DNA of 64,000 nt from Anaeramoeba flamelloides (taxonomy: Eukaryota; Metamonada; Anaeramoebidae). Where the stretch lies: NCBI GenBank assembly GCA_027625915.1, contig JANTQA010000032.1, positions 11,222,001-11,286,000 of the forward strand. Direction: 5' to 3'. A model generated the notes under the pieces. It had not been told where the DNA came from, did not search any database, and saw only the letters and a list, made by a program, of their open reading frames with translations. The position numbers were made by a program, and so were the translations under genes. Of this stretch, positions 10,147 to 21,949 are shown piece by piece (the first letter of the stretch is position 1; every line of letters starts with the position of its first letter).

Positions 10147-12104
10147 AGGGTTCCCAACATTTTTTTTCAAATATCAATTATTTTTTATAATTAACCTTTG
10201 AAAAACAAATAAAAAATAAGTAGAATAATATACACCAAAGGATAGTTGATATCCGTATGGAATAAAACTTATAAATCAATAACTTTTCTTAAAAATAGAA
10301 AAAACTCAAATTCTTAAGGCGCTATTGAAAAATACAACAATGTTTATTTATTTATTGTGAGAAAGGAGTAATCAAAGAAAATTTACTAAAAGAGAAGAAG
10401 AAAAATAATTAAAATATTAAAGTAAAAAAAATATTATATCATTTACATGACCAAATTAAAAATTAAAAATACAACAATGTTGATTTTGATCTTTAATTGA
10501 AGATCCAAATAAAATTCCAATAGAAATCAATTTGGTTTTTTCTCTAAATTCATTTGAACAATTTCAATAACATTAGAATAACACATTTTACTCAATGACT
10601 ATCGATCTTGCATTAAAAAAAAAATTTATAAATGAATTACGTATCCAACAAATAGAAAAAAAAGCTAAATGTAAAATGCCTTCAATTTTGAAATTCCTCA
10701 AAATAAAATTTTTTTCTTCTAATATCAATTCAAGTCTTTAAACATGTGTGATTCGCTCTCTATAACTGGGATCCTTTGGCTAGAAAATGGTTTAGTTTTA
10801 AAATGAATACTTGAATAATAATAAAAATTGACATTTTTAATTATTTTGTAGATTGCAGAGGTATCAAATAATAAAATTAAAAGTTTAACTTTGAAAGAAA
10901 CAAACAAAATTTAATGATATAAATTATTTTTCACTTAGTTTTTATAACCAATCAACTATTAATAATTATCTTGTTATTATTGTTTATTCAAATTATATTA
11001 TTTAAACTCTGATATTTATTAAATTTTGAAAAACAAATTAAAATTTAATTTCAAAATTCCTCTTTTAAAATTAAATAAAAAAATATAAAATAAAGTGTAA
11101 TGAATTTATACAATTTAAACAAATTATATGCGAAATTTTGATGTGTGAATTTTCAACATTTTTGGCAAAAGATTCAAAATCTGACATTCTATGAGAATTG
11201 ATCTTTGTCTTTTTTTATTATAAATTATATTTAATATTTTTTACAAGAATATTTTTCTTCAAAATCAAAAACCCTTTTTTTGTTATTATTATTGAAGAAG
11301 TGCAAATTTAACTCTAGATGTTTTTTACTTTAATTTCTAAAAGAAAATTTAAGCATAAAATCATAGAACTCAGAATTATTCATGGGAAGAACATACCCAA
11401 ATTTTTTTTTATGATTAAAAAGAAAAAGAAAAAACAAAAAATAAAAATTAAAAAAGAAAAAAAAAAAAAAAGAAATTTAAATAGGGTTTATAAAAAGTAA
11501 AATTAAAAAAAAAAAAAACCAATGCTCTTATTTAATGAAAAAAGTCCCCACAGAATCAAGGTTAATGATACTTTTAATTAATTTAATTGTATTCGATAAT
11601 TGATCATGAATGTTCCTTTGAGGATCTTTATTTAATTGTTGTAATTTCTTCTTTTTTTTTTTTGATCTAATTTGCTTGAAACCCTTGAGATTTTTTAGCC
11701 TTTGTTTTTTCTATTTTATTTTCAAGATACTCATACTTTCATTTGACCCAGTGTCACAGTATTAATAAGTAACCATTTGGACGTTTTCCTTTGTAAATCT
11801 TCTCCCCAATAAAAAGAAAATCCAGCAAAAAAATTGGAAAAAAATAAAAAAATATTTTTTTAAAATGACTTTTTGTCAAAAACAACAAAGTATATTTATA
11901 AATTTAAACCTTGAATTATTGAGACAGTTTGATAAATAGATGAATTGAAAACTTAAAGCTTTTTTTTTTTTTCAATTTTTTTGTTTTTTATATTTAGTTT
12001 TAATAATATTTCTTCTTTGAACTCTCATAAAAATATCTTATTCCAATCAACCTCTCCAAAAAATTCAATTATTTTTACAAAAATAACAAATAAAAATAAA
12101 AAAG

Positions 12105-13526
12105 GTGTAATAACTGTTTTAGGATTAAAAAATAATAAAAAAAATATATTTGAATATCATCAAGCAATTAGATGTATCACAATTAACCCAAGGTATCCCA
12201 AGAAGAAAAAAATATTTGCAGCAGGATTGAAAAATGGGAAAGTCATTATGAGGTCAAAAAAAAGAATTAGAAAAAAAGATCGAATTTTAAGTGAAGATGA
12301 AGGGCAAATCTATTCAATCACCTGGAATGGCAAGTATATTATTTGGGCTAGTTCAAGGGGTATCACGATGTATACGTTCTCAAAATCGCAATCAAAAAAA
12401 AGCGAAACAATCCAAATAAAAGTAGAATTTGCACAGTCGAGTTTATTTCATTCAATTTTCCATTGGATCTCAAAAAAGAGATTTTTAATTGGGTGGTCTA
12501 CATTTTTAAAAGTTTTTGAAATAAATTCAAAAAAATCAATTGAATTAATTAAAACAATTAATTTTAACTCGATTATTATTGGTATTTCTGAATTTCAAGA
12601 TAAAATATTATTGTTATCTGGACAGGATGAAAAGAAAGAAATAGTTATAACTAAATCCCATATTAAAAAAATTAACTTAAAATTAAATAAAAGTAAAGGA
12701 AAGGGTCAAGGCAAAGGCAAAGGTAAAAGTAAAAATAAAAATAAAAATAACAGAGATAAAGAAGATCTAGTTGAAAATGGGGGTATTGTTATTGATAATA
12801 TAACAACCAAAGAAAGAGAACAATATCAAAAATTCCAACCAAAAATCATTGCATTAACTAAAGATACATTTAATGTTGCTTTTGAAGAAACTGTAGAATT
12901 CGAAGACTATGACGAATATTTTTATTATGATTTTCGACTTGATTGCTATGATAAAAATATATTCATCGCCTCCCCAAAGGCAATATTAATGGGTAGAGTT
13001 AGGGAAATGTCTGATAAATTAGATTGGCTGTTGCACAAAAAACGATTTTTAGATGCATATAATTTAGCAAAAGGAAACAAAAATAAAATAGAACTACTTG
13101 AATTACAAAAAATTAGTGGGCAATTACTGATTCACTATTTTAATAAGGGGCAATGGAAAAAGGCCATTTCCCAATGTGAAGAAATCTGCGGTAACGATGA
13201 ATTTTTATGGATGCATTTATTAGATGAATTGATGGGAAATAGAAAATTGATTTATATTTTTAAAAAAATTCCAACAAAAAACCCTCAATTACCTAATGAT
13301 TATTATGAAAAAATTTTTCTCTATTGTATTAAGGAATCAATGTGGGATGAATTTAGTAGATCGATAAAGATCTGGTCATTAAATATTTTTTCACATGAAA
13401 AGATAATTCCAAGTTTAAAAAAATATATTCAACAAAGCGTTAATCCGATAATTACAAAATTAATTTTCCAATTGGATGAATTTTCTCAGATTATAAATAA
13501 TAACAATAAAAATTATAATAAGAATG

Positions 13527-13585
<59 letters not shown>

Positions 13586-14752
13586 TATCATGATTATTAT
13601 CATGATAATGATAATAATGAAAAAAATAATGAAAAGGATAATAAGGATATTATTTATAGTGAAATAATAAAAAAAATGAAAAAGGAAGGGAAAAAATCTT
13701 TGAAATGCTTATATGAATTTTATTATAGAATTGAAAATTATTATCCATCAATAGCAATCTTAATTTTTTTCAAATTGGGTGATCCATTTGAAGAAATTAT
13801 ACAAAAAAAATTATGGAAAAAATTAAAATTTTTAATTGTGCCATTAGTCGAATTTGATCCCAAAAAGAGTATAAATTTTTTTTTACAAAATTTAGATAAT
13901 ATTCCAATTGAAACTGTTGTTGATGAATTAAAAAATGCAGGAAAAAGGAAGCAAAATTCATTATATAAGTATTTGGATCAAATATTTGAAAAATCTGAAT
14001 TTTTGGCACCGCGATATCATTTAATCCTTTTCCAGCTCTATGGGCAATTCGAAAGATCTAAAATTTATGAATTGTTAGATCAGAGTCCAGCGCTTCAGTT
14101 AGAAAAGGCACTAGGGATTTTTTTGCATGACAAATTGAATAAAGAGGCCGTTCGCATTCTCGACATGATGGGTAACGCCTCCCAATCACTGAGTTTCCAA
14201 TTGCAAAAAATTGGGAATGTGAAAAATACTATTAATTATGTTAAAAGCAAGAATGAACCAAGCCTTTGGGAGGAATTGATTAATCACTGTTTAAACAACA
14301 ATATTTTTTTTGCAATTTTATTAGAAGAATTTCCAAAAACTAATTTAAAGTTTTTGGATATTTTAGAAATAATCCCAAACAAAATGAAAATTGAAAATTT
14401 GAAAAGAAAGATTAGAAAGATAATCATAGATAAACAATTGCAAGTCGAATTAATGAATATTACAAAGCTAATTTTAAAAGATACCTTTTCCGATTTATAC
14501 TTGCAATTTAATTCTAAACAGAGCCTAGCAGTTAGAATGGAACAAAATCAATTCTGTTCCATCTGTAAAAAGCCCATCAGCCAGTACGATTTCGATTATA
14601 GGGCGTTTTTCTGTGGCCATTCTTATCACGAGGATTGTTTATCAAAAAAAATGTTCAAGCTTCATAAAAGTTTGATAAAAAAACAAAAAAAGAATAATAC
14701 TAAATCCCAAAAAATTTCTAATTTTTGTATTGTTTGTAAAAGAAAAAAATAA
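12105..14752 (+). CDS. VPS41: VPS41 exon 2: propeller, clathrin-type solenoid and RING-H2
   Basis: This encodes most of Vps41, the HOPS subunit that tethers late endosomes or AP-3 vesicles to lysosomes and vacuoles. Clear family matches occur in order: HQAIRCITINP (propeller); DEGQIYSITWNGKYIIWASS, equivalent to animal GEGNIRSVKWRGHLIAWANN; DKLDWLLHKKRFLDAYNLAK at the start of the clathrin-heavy-chain-repeat solenoid; and APRYHLILFQLYGQFERSKI, followed by LEKALGIF. At the C-terminus, CSICKKPI, then CGHSYHEDC, then CIVC forms a RING-H2 finger. Two insertions are lineage-specific: a Gly/Lys repeat (KGKGQGKGKGKSKNK) and an Asn run encoded by AAT repeats near 13529-13585. The exon is open for its whole length and ends in TAA. 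Exons 1 and 2 together total about 1500 codons against 854 in human, mostly because of the N-terminal extension. Confidence 0.92.
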
Positions 14753-17120
14753 CAAATAATTTTCTTTTTTTTCATGTATTTTATGTATTTCTTTTAATAG
14801 AATTAAATTATTATTATATCTTAAATTCCTTCCGAAAATAGAATTTCACTTATATCATCATATTTTGGTACAAGTGTCATTTTTTCTTTTCTTTCTTTTC
14901 TTTTTGTATTTAAATAAAAGAGGGGTTAAATAGAAAATCTATATATACTTGTTTATATATATATATACTTATTTGTTTACTCTAATTTTAATAATCTTGT
15001 TTTTAAATACTAATTTTATTATTTTGTTATTATCCTTTTTTTTTTTTTTTTTTTTTTTATATATTTGAAATTAATTTGGAGATTTTGATTTATAATACAA
15101 AATCGAAAAAATATGTAATTACTGTAATAAAAAAGTTATATAAAATTGTTTATCATTTCAAATAATTATTTTTTATTTTTTTTTGAATTCTATTTTAATA
15201 TTAATAATAAAGTTATTTTGTTGGGTATGGTTTTCTCTTAATCAAATATATACATACAAAATATCATAATAGTTTTTGATATTAAGCGGAAAATTGAAAT
15301 TTTTATTCGGTAATTCACATATTATTTTATAAAAAGGAAATATTTTTTAAAATTAATAAAAAATAATCAATCACAATAGTAAATTTGGAATGTAGTAAAA
15401 AATAGAGTATTTGCAAGTTTCTAGTTAAATAAAGAGTTCCATGTATTTATCCAAATTTGAGTCTTAGTAAATCAAACACCTATTTTGATTTTTAAGCTTA
15501 AAAGGAATTTTCAATCTAAAATCGTTTGGTAAATACCAATACCTTTATCTGAAAAATGATTTTTTTTAAAAATTATAAGATTGATATTCCACCAAATGAT
15601 TTTTTGATTAAAATTATTATTAGTCTATTAAAATAATCAAAGATTATATTTTCATTTACCAATATTTGGATAAAAACTGGGAACTTTTTATTTATCTCTA
15701 AAATTGGAATAACTCTATTTTTAACAACATTCAATATTAAGATTAGTGATAAAATCATTGAAAATTCATTTCTCAATTAAGGAATTAGCGTCTACCAAGG
15801 AGATTCCTAAGATCAAAGTATGTTTTTATCGGGTCTAACCATTAGTGCTATATAGTTCAAATGTCACTAAAAATCGATTAGTCAAGTAATAATATTGTTG
15901 ATCTTATCAATTAAAAATAATCCTTGTATTATTATAAAAACACAACAATTTCAGAAAAAAAATCTGCATTTCGACACAAATTTAAAGGTTGAATTATCAA
16001 TATCCAGACACTAAAGTTACAAAATATACTTCTTTAATTTATGGCGAAATGTAGATTAATAACTAAAAAATTCAATTTTTTTAAAAAATTTAATAATTGA
16101 TCAATAGATTTTTTTGACAAATTATTACTGAAATAATGGAAATATATTGATGCAACAATTAGTTTTATATTGAGTAAACAAAACTAATAAGTCTTTGGGT
16201 TTTTATGTTGTTGATTATTGAGTTAATCTTTGAAATTATAACTTTTAAAAAATAGTGAATTTTGATGTTCTAAAGATAAATAATGAGATACTGGACTATT
16301 ATTTTGAGTTTCTATTTTTATATTTAGAAAAAGTATTAAAAAAAAAAAATTTCTAAAATTACAATTTTTTGTTGTGATCCTCTGTAAAAATGAAATATAT
16401 TTATTGTTCAATAAGATTTATAATAGATTTTTTTAGTGTTATTTTAGTCATTGAATTAATATCATTTACACTCAATAACAGCATAGTTTTGATTAAAGAG
16501 AAATATAGGATGAGGTTAGTCACGTTAAAATAACAATTTTGTAACAATATAAACTTTTAGAATTTGAAGAAAACAAAAAAAGGGAAACTGAAACAAATTA
16601 GTTGTGAAAAAAGTTTGTCGATACCCAAAAAAAATAACCAATTGAAAAAAAGAGTTGTATTTAGTTATGTATATTTTCGGAATAAAATTAAATTCATAAA
16701 TATTTCAAAACATATTAAACCATCATTGTGTGTTGGGAATTTTTGAGAGTAGAAAGTTTTGTAGTTTTTATATTATTTTTATCGAAATGAATATTTATTT
16801 TTTTTTTTTTTTTTTTTTTTGGGGGGGGGAGTATAGTTTTTTTCGGTGTTTTTTCAGGGATCACATTCCTAAGTGTTAGTTATTTTATTGGAACTTATGA
16901 TTTCTCTTCGATTTATAATCTGGATCTGTTTTGTTTTTTAACCAAGTGTGTAAATAACTTATTTTTTTGAACTTTAATCAATTTTTTAAATAAAAATTCG
17001 GTATTTGGGAAATGTTGTATATGTACGTAGGGTACCTCACAATACCTAACTTTTCCTAAATTCAAAATAATTGGTTTTAATATATGTTTTTTCTTTATTC
17101 TTTTTCATTCTGAAAAAGTT

Positions 17121-17204
17121 AAAGGTGTTTTTTTTTACTTTTTGGAATAAACTGAAAATCTATAGAGATTTTACTCTTTTCGTTTAAATCCTGGAAAACC
17201 TAAC
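17121..17204. repeat. Chimeric hairpin module
   Basis: The left half matches module H1 (TACTTTTTGGAATAAACTGA). The right half matches the right arm of module H4 (ATTTTACTC followed by CTGGAAAACCTAACG). The arms therefore do not pair well with each other, as if two modules had recombined at their loops. It ends with the family border CCTAACGAAA. Confidence 0.5.
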
Positions 17205-17916
17205 GAAACAACAAGATAAGGAAAATTTTTTCACAAAAAAATCTCTAAATTTTGTATTTTTGAAAGACACTCATATAATAAACAGTATTATACATAACAA
17301 TTTTCAAAAAGGTTTAGTACTTTCAAAGATATTAATAGGAATTGAAAAAAAAAATGAAATTTTTCAGTAAGAATTTTTTTATTTTTAATTGTAGAATTTT
17401 TGAATTTTTTTAATTGACTTAGTAGAGAGATATTTTTCAAGTATGTTTTTAATAGTCTAAAAAGAAACATATTTCTCAATTTCAAAATAGCACAAAATAT
17501 TTTAATCAAAAGATATCGCAAAAGTAAATTGGAAATCTGATTTTTTATCTGTTTTTCGAATATTTTTTATCATTTTATTTTTTTTTCCATGTTTGAGTTT
17601 TTATATACGTTCTCTATTGTTTTCTGCAAATTGCTTTAACATTTATTCTTTTTTCAATCTTAATGTTCAATCAATAATTTTTCATTCAACTCAACTTATT
17701 TTATGAAAAAAAAATACCCCAAAAATAGGTGTTTTTTTCAAAAGTCGGTATTTTTGAAAAAGGGGGTATTCGGATTTACATGAGTTTAATAGCTATCCTT
17801 TTTTTTATTAGATAAAATTATAATAACTTTGAAAAATAATTTATAAAAGAAGTATAACTGAAATCCAATATATAGTTTTGGCTAACTTTAATTTTCGGTG
17901 TTTAAATTTTCCTTGT

Positions 17917-18225
17917 AGTGAAGTGTCCTTGTTTTTTTTTTTTTACTTTTTGGAATAAACCAAAAATTTTTATAAATATTCAGTTTATTTCAAAAATAAA
18001 AAAAAAACTAACGAAAAGTGTCCTGGGTTTTCTTGAGGTTTTCTGTTTTATTTGTAAAATCAATAGATTTTCGTTAGGTTTTTTTTATTTTTTAAAATTA
18101 ACAGAAAACTCAAGAAAACCTAACGAAAGGTGTCCTGGGTTTTTTTTTACTTTTTGGAATAAACCGAAAATTTCTCAAATTTTCAGTTTATTTCAAAAAA
18201 CAAAAAAAAACTAACGGAAAATCAA
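17917..18225. repeat. Tandem array of three hairpin modules with a conserved border
   Basis: Three long hairpins stand head to tail at about 105 bp spacing: H1 (about 17930-18010), H2 (about 18024-18123) and H1 again (about 18137-18215). H1 stems pair TTTTTGGAATAAACCGAAAA with TTTTCAGTTTATTTCAAAAA. H2 stems pair GGTTTTCTTGAGGTTTTCTG with its imperfect complement. Each unit starts GTGTCCT(GGG) and ends CTAACGAAA or CTAACGGAA, so each junction reads CTAACGAAAGGTGTCCTGGG or close to it. No coding capacity is seen. Confidence 0.7.
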
Positions 18226-20480
18226 TAAAAAATATTTAACCCAATTTAAAAGAATAAATAATCGTTTCTTGTCAAAATGATTGTTTAAAATTTGAAAGAT
18301 ATTCATCAGATTTAAAATACTTTTAAAATATAATATATCAATAAATAATTCTTTAATAGTCAAAATACTTGGTTATCTATTTGAAATATATTTATCGGGT
18401 TTAAAATGCTTTTACAATATAATAAAATGACTTTGTAGATGTGAAGAAAAAAATATACAATTATTTTACTATTAAATTTCAAAAAAATATTAATAAAATC
18501 TGCAAAATTTGATTTCTCAACTTATATATTAAAATATTTCCAAAAATATTTTTTGATGAAAGATTTTTTATTAACCAATATTATTTATTATCACAAAAGT
18601 TATTAAAAAATTAAAAATTAGTAAATGTTTGATTTTTTTTGAAAAAGTCTTTTCATGATCGTGTTGAGACTAGTTCATAAACATTATCTTGTTAAAATAT
18701 CAAAAGCAATAAATAAAGAATAAAAAAAGCAATAAAAATTAATATAATTTTTTGTAAGATTAATTATGTAAATTAGATTTTGTTATAAGGTATTTGCAAA
18801 ATAGTTGGATATTTTTTTTTTAAATTACCTAAAAAATCCTCTTTGTTAGTGGGGGGGGGGTATTAATTAATTGACAATACCAAATTAAATTTAATATTAA
18901 TATCGATTGAATCAATGACTGGGATAGTTATTACCAAATATCTTGGCTGAAAATATTTTCAAAAAAGGGAAAATAAAAAAAAAATTACACTTTTTTGGGA
19001 GAGTATAATGTATGACCAATTTCAATGAAAAACTCAAATTATGGAAAACGTAGAAATATTTTTTAATGACAACGAAATACAGTTATATAATATTTTCTAA
19101 TCGTACTCGAAAATTTTTTGAGGTGAAAGAATTTCTGAAAACAATTTTTTTGATAAAAAAAATGTAACAAATAACTATTTTTACCCGAAAAAAATATCAT
19201 ATAAAATCGAGATCAGAAAATTTAATAGATTTTATTTATACCATAAATTACTAACATACAAATTGAATTAATGGAATGAACCAATAAATGGTTGTTAAAG
19301 ATTTTACCTTTTTAAATAGATTTAGGACGCTTGTGCTTAATAAATATATTTTAATATAAATTTGCCCCGTTTTTTTGGAAATAGATTAATTATTTGGTAG
19401 CCATTGGTATATTTGACGAGAATTGAAATAATCTCTTCAAATACTTTTCGGCTCATATAAAAAAATTTTTGGATTACAAAGTCATTTTTTAAATAAAAAA
19501 AACTTTTTGAATTTAGGAATCTAAACACGTGATATACACATTATTTCTTAACGGTTAACTATAAAAGAATAACATTCTAACAACTATTTTCTTGTCTACT
19601 AGATTTCTGAAACCAACTTGTCGAAATAAATAAATAAAATTATCAACAAAAAACGATTTATTTTCTGATTATCGAAAAAAACTAATTCTGGATTGGAAAC
19701 TTTCATTCCAAAAGACACAAGATGGAAATCGATTTTTCAAAAATTCCTTATCAAGTAACCAAGAAAAGGACAAAAAAAGTTTCAGATCATATAACTAACC
19801 CAAAATAACGAGTCCAACCACATAGACAATATCTTGGTTTTTTCCAATTTCTTAAACGTTCTAAGACTGAAAGATGAATAATTAATGTGAAAAAATTTTT
19901 ACCTCATCTTACTTTCATCCGTTTTTACCATATAGTTTTCAAAGTAATAGATTGTAATTTGTAGTCTCTATTTATTTATTTCAACCTTTTGATAAATTCA
20001 ATGAAATAATAATCCTAAATGAATATTTCGTTTTTGAAAAAATGATAATCAGTTGAAATATGTACCCATTAGAATTCCCAATGGCTGGAAAAACAAAGCA
20101 AAACCTTCCCTCAAAAATATTTCTAATAAAAAGTTTCACACACCACTGGTTTCCATGTGCTGTCTTTGTTATTAGATTGTTCTTTTCAAGTCAAGAAAAA
20201 AACTTGTATTTCCAAAAAAATTTTTTACCTTATAAAACAATTTTATCTTTTTTCCTAAATCACAATTTATTTTGCCGTCTTGATAAAATGATATAATTCA
20301 AAATAAAAGTGTATTTTGTATTCAAGTAATACCTCCACCATCTTGAAAACGCGAAAATTATTTCTTGGAACAATTCTTTTGAAAAGGTTAAAGCTAACTT
20401 TAATTAAAAAATATTTTTTGGAATTCCAAATTAAAATTTTCAAGCTTTCGAAGTGTATGTTGGTTAACGGCCCAAAAAAG

Positions 20481-20767
20481 GTAAGTTCTACTAAACACCA
20501 AAAAAGAAAATACAACTAAATCCTTGAAAATTTCTCATTATTCCATACCCTTTACTTTTTTTTTTTTTTTTTTTGATAATTCAGGTAACTCCTTGTTTTT
20601 TGTACAACCTAATGCTTAAAAACAAATTACAAATAAGAAATAAAAGTTATTGGTATTCGATTTGAAAAAAAAAAAAAAAAAACCACAAGTAACAATTCAT
20701 TTTTTATCAATCTTCAAATAGTTCACTTTAAAATTAGTCTCTACCACAACACTTCTTCCTTTTTCAG
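20481..20767 (+). other. Possible 5' UTR intron of the winged-helix gene
   Basis: A strong donor (AAAAAAG|GTAAGT at 20481) and a strong acceptor (CTTCCTTTTTCAG, ending at 20767) enclose 287 bp. It lies upstream of the ATG at 20862, with no coding continuity needed. The exon this would define upstream is not identified, so it is inferred from splice signals alone. Confidence 0.3.
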
Positions 20768-20861
20768 AAGCCATTTTTATCAAAAGAGAAAAAGAAAAGA
20801 GATTTAAATCAAGAAGCATACTTTGCAACTTTTTGCCGAACATTCAAAAAGAAAATAACGT

Positions 20862-21303
20862 ATGGAACACATTCAACCCTCACCAAAAAGTCCCATTACC
20901 CCTGACTTTTATGCTTTATATTATTCTTTTGCACACCATTTGTATTCAATATATTCTGATAATGATTACATTGATCCAATTCAAGCATTGACGAAATTTA
21001 AAAACACGCTCAATCAAAGTTTTTTGAGCCAACAAATGGATCATCAATTCGGCCTCATAATCCAAATCTTTATTCAAACAGGTTTACTTTCGAATGAAAA
21101 CTCTGAACCAAATAAACCTGAAACGTTACAATTGTCTCCAAGTTGGAGGCACATTATCAACCACATTACAAAATCAGTGAGGAAATACAACAAAGCTGGA
21201 AAACAGTATGTTCCAAAAACAGAGGAAATTCAAATCGGCGAAAATAGGAAATGTAGAACAATTGCAATGCTGGGTCAATTGGTTTTAAATGAACTTCGGA
21301 ATG
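20862..21303 (+). CDS. Winged-helix (E2F/DP-like) protein, exon 1
   Basis: ATG at 20862 is preceded in frame by TAA six bases upstream, which fixes the start. The exon encodes 147 residues: a Pro/Ser start (MEHIQPSPKSPITPDFYALY), a helical segment, and then RKCRTIAMLGQLVLNELRNG, the first helix of a winged-helix domain. It stops at AAT G|GTAAGG in phase 1, in the middle of that domain, and the fold continues directly at the start of exon 2. The N-terminal 120 residues match no domain I know. Confidence 0.7.
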
Positions 21304-21949
21304 GTAAGGAATTGGATTTTTACCAAAAAAAAAAATAAAAAAAAATCACACATAGCAAAAAATTATTCTTTTCTTTTTAAAAAATATTTTTCTTTGCTTT
21401 TGGAAAAAAATTTTTTAAATAATTGGTTTTCGATTTTCGAAACAAGACTGTTCACTAACCAAACCCTTTTCAAAATGTCACCGGATTCACAAAAATAATC
21501 AAAAAAATTTCTTATTTAGAAATATAAAGTAGTTACACTCAGATAATTCTCTGCTCTGATCAATTGACGTTAGTTGAAAAATGCAATGAACAGAATTTTC
21601 ATTTTCCTTTTCAAAAACAAATTGAAATTCAGGAGTTCTTCATGTGTTTGAGAATTCAATCTAACAGTGAAAAAAGAAAAAAAAGAAGATGAAGAATTTT
21701 TTCACAAAACAAAAAATCTGTCAATTTCTGGAATAAAAACAGAAAACATTTTCCAAATTTACAACTTGTTTGATTTGGATTTGCTTCTGAGGTTTTCCCC
21801 TTTCGTATTGGAAATGTAATAATTTATTGAATTCTTTGCAATTTTTCAGTTTTCCAGACAATGGTTAGTGTTTGTTTTCTAGCTATTAAAAATATTGTAA
21901 GTGTTAAAAAAAAAAAAGAAAATATATTTTTATTACATAAAAAATTAAA

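Larger units (their letters stand above)
7281..12104 (+). other. VPS41 intron (about 4.8 kb)
   Basis: The donor is GTAATT at 7281. The acceptor AG at 12103-12104 is chosen because it joins SNDG to VITVLGLKNNKKN in phase, reproducing the Vps41 strand that reads SEDGKVQVFGLYSGEE in animals. An in-phase alternative acceptor at 12121-12122 would drop that strand. The AG at 11996-11997 has a better pyrimidine tract but the wrong phase. The intron contains the 8614-9939 element, a TTAA MITE (9967-10146), and at 11730-11830 a stretch resembling 60650-60750. No other coding sequence is seen. Confidence 0.7.
14753..20861. other. 6.1 kb spacer between VPS41 and the winged-helix gene
   Basis: No convincing gene is seen. 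It holds hairpin-module repeats at 17121-17204 and 17917-18225. A T-run is followed by nine G at about 16800-16829, and a run of ten G lies near 18851. A slightly less AT-rich patch at 20060-20480 ends in AAG|GTAAGT and may be a 5' untranslated exon of the following gene. Short open frames here lack coding-like composition. Confidence 0.5.

Noticed and set aside
11981-12104. VPS41 exon 2 starting at the TTTAG acceptor at 11996-11997
   Set aside because: The signal looks good, but its phase does not fit the exon 1 donor. The extra residues would duplicate a propeller strand already completed at the 12105 join.
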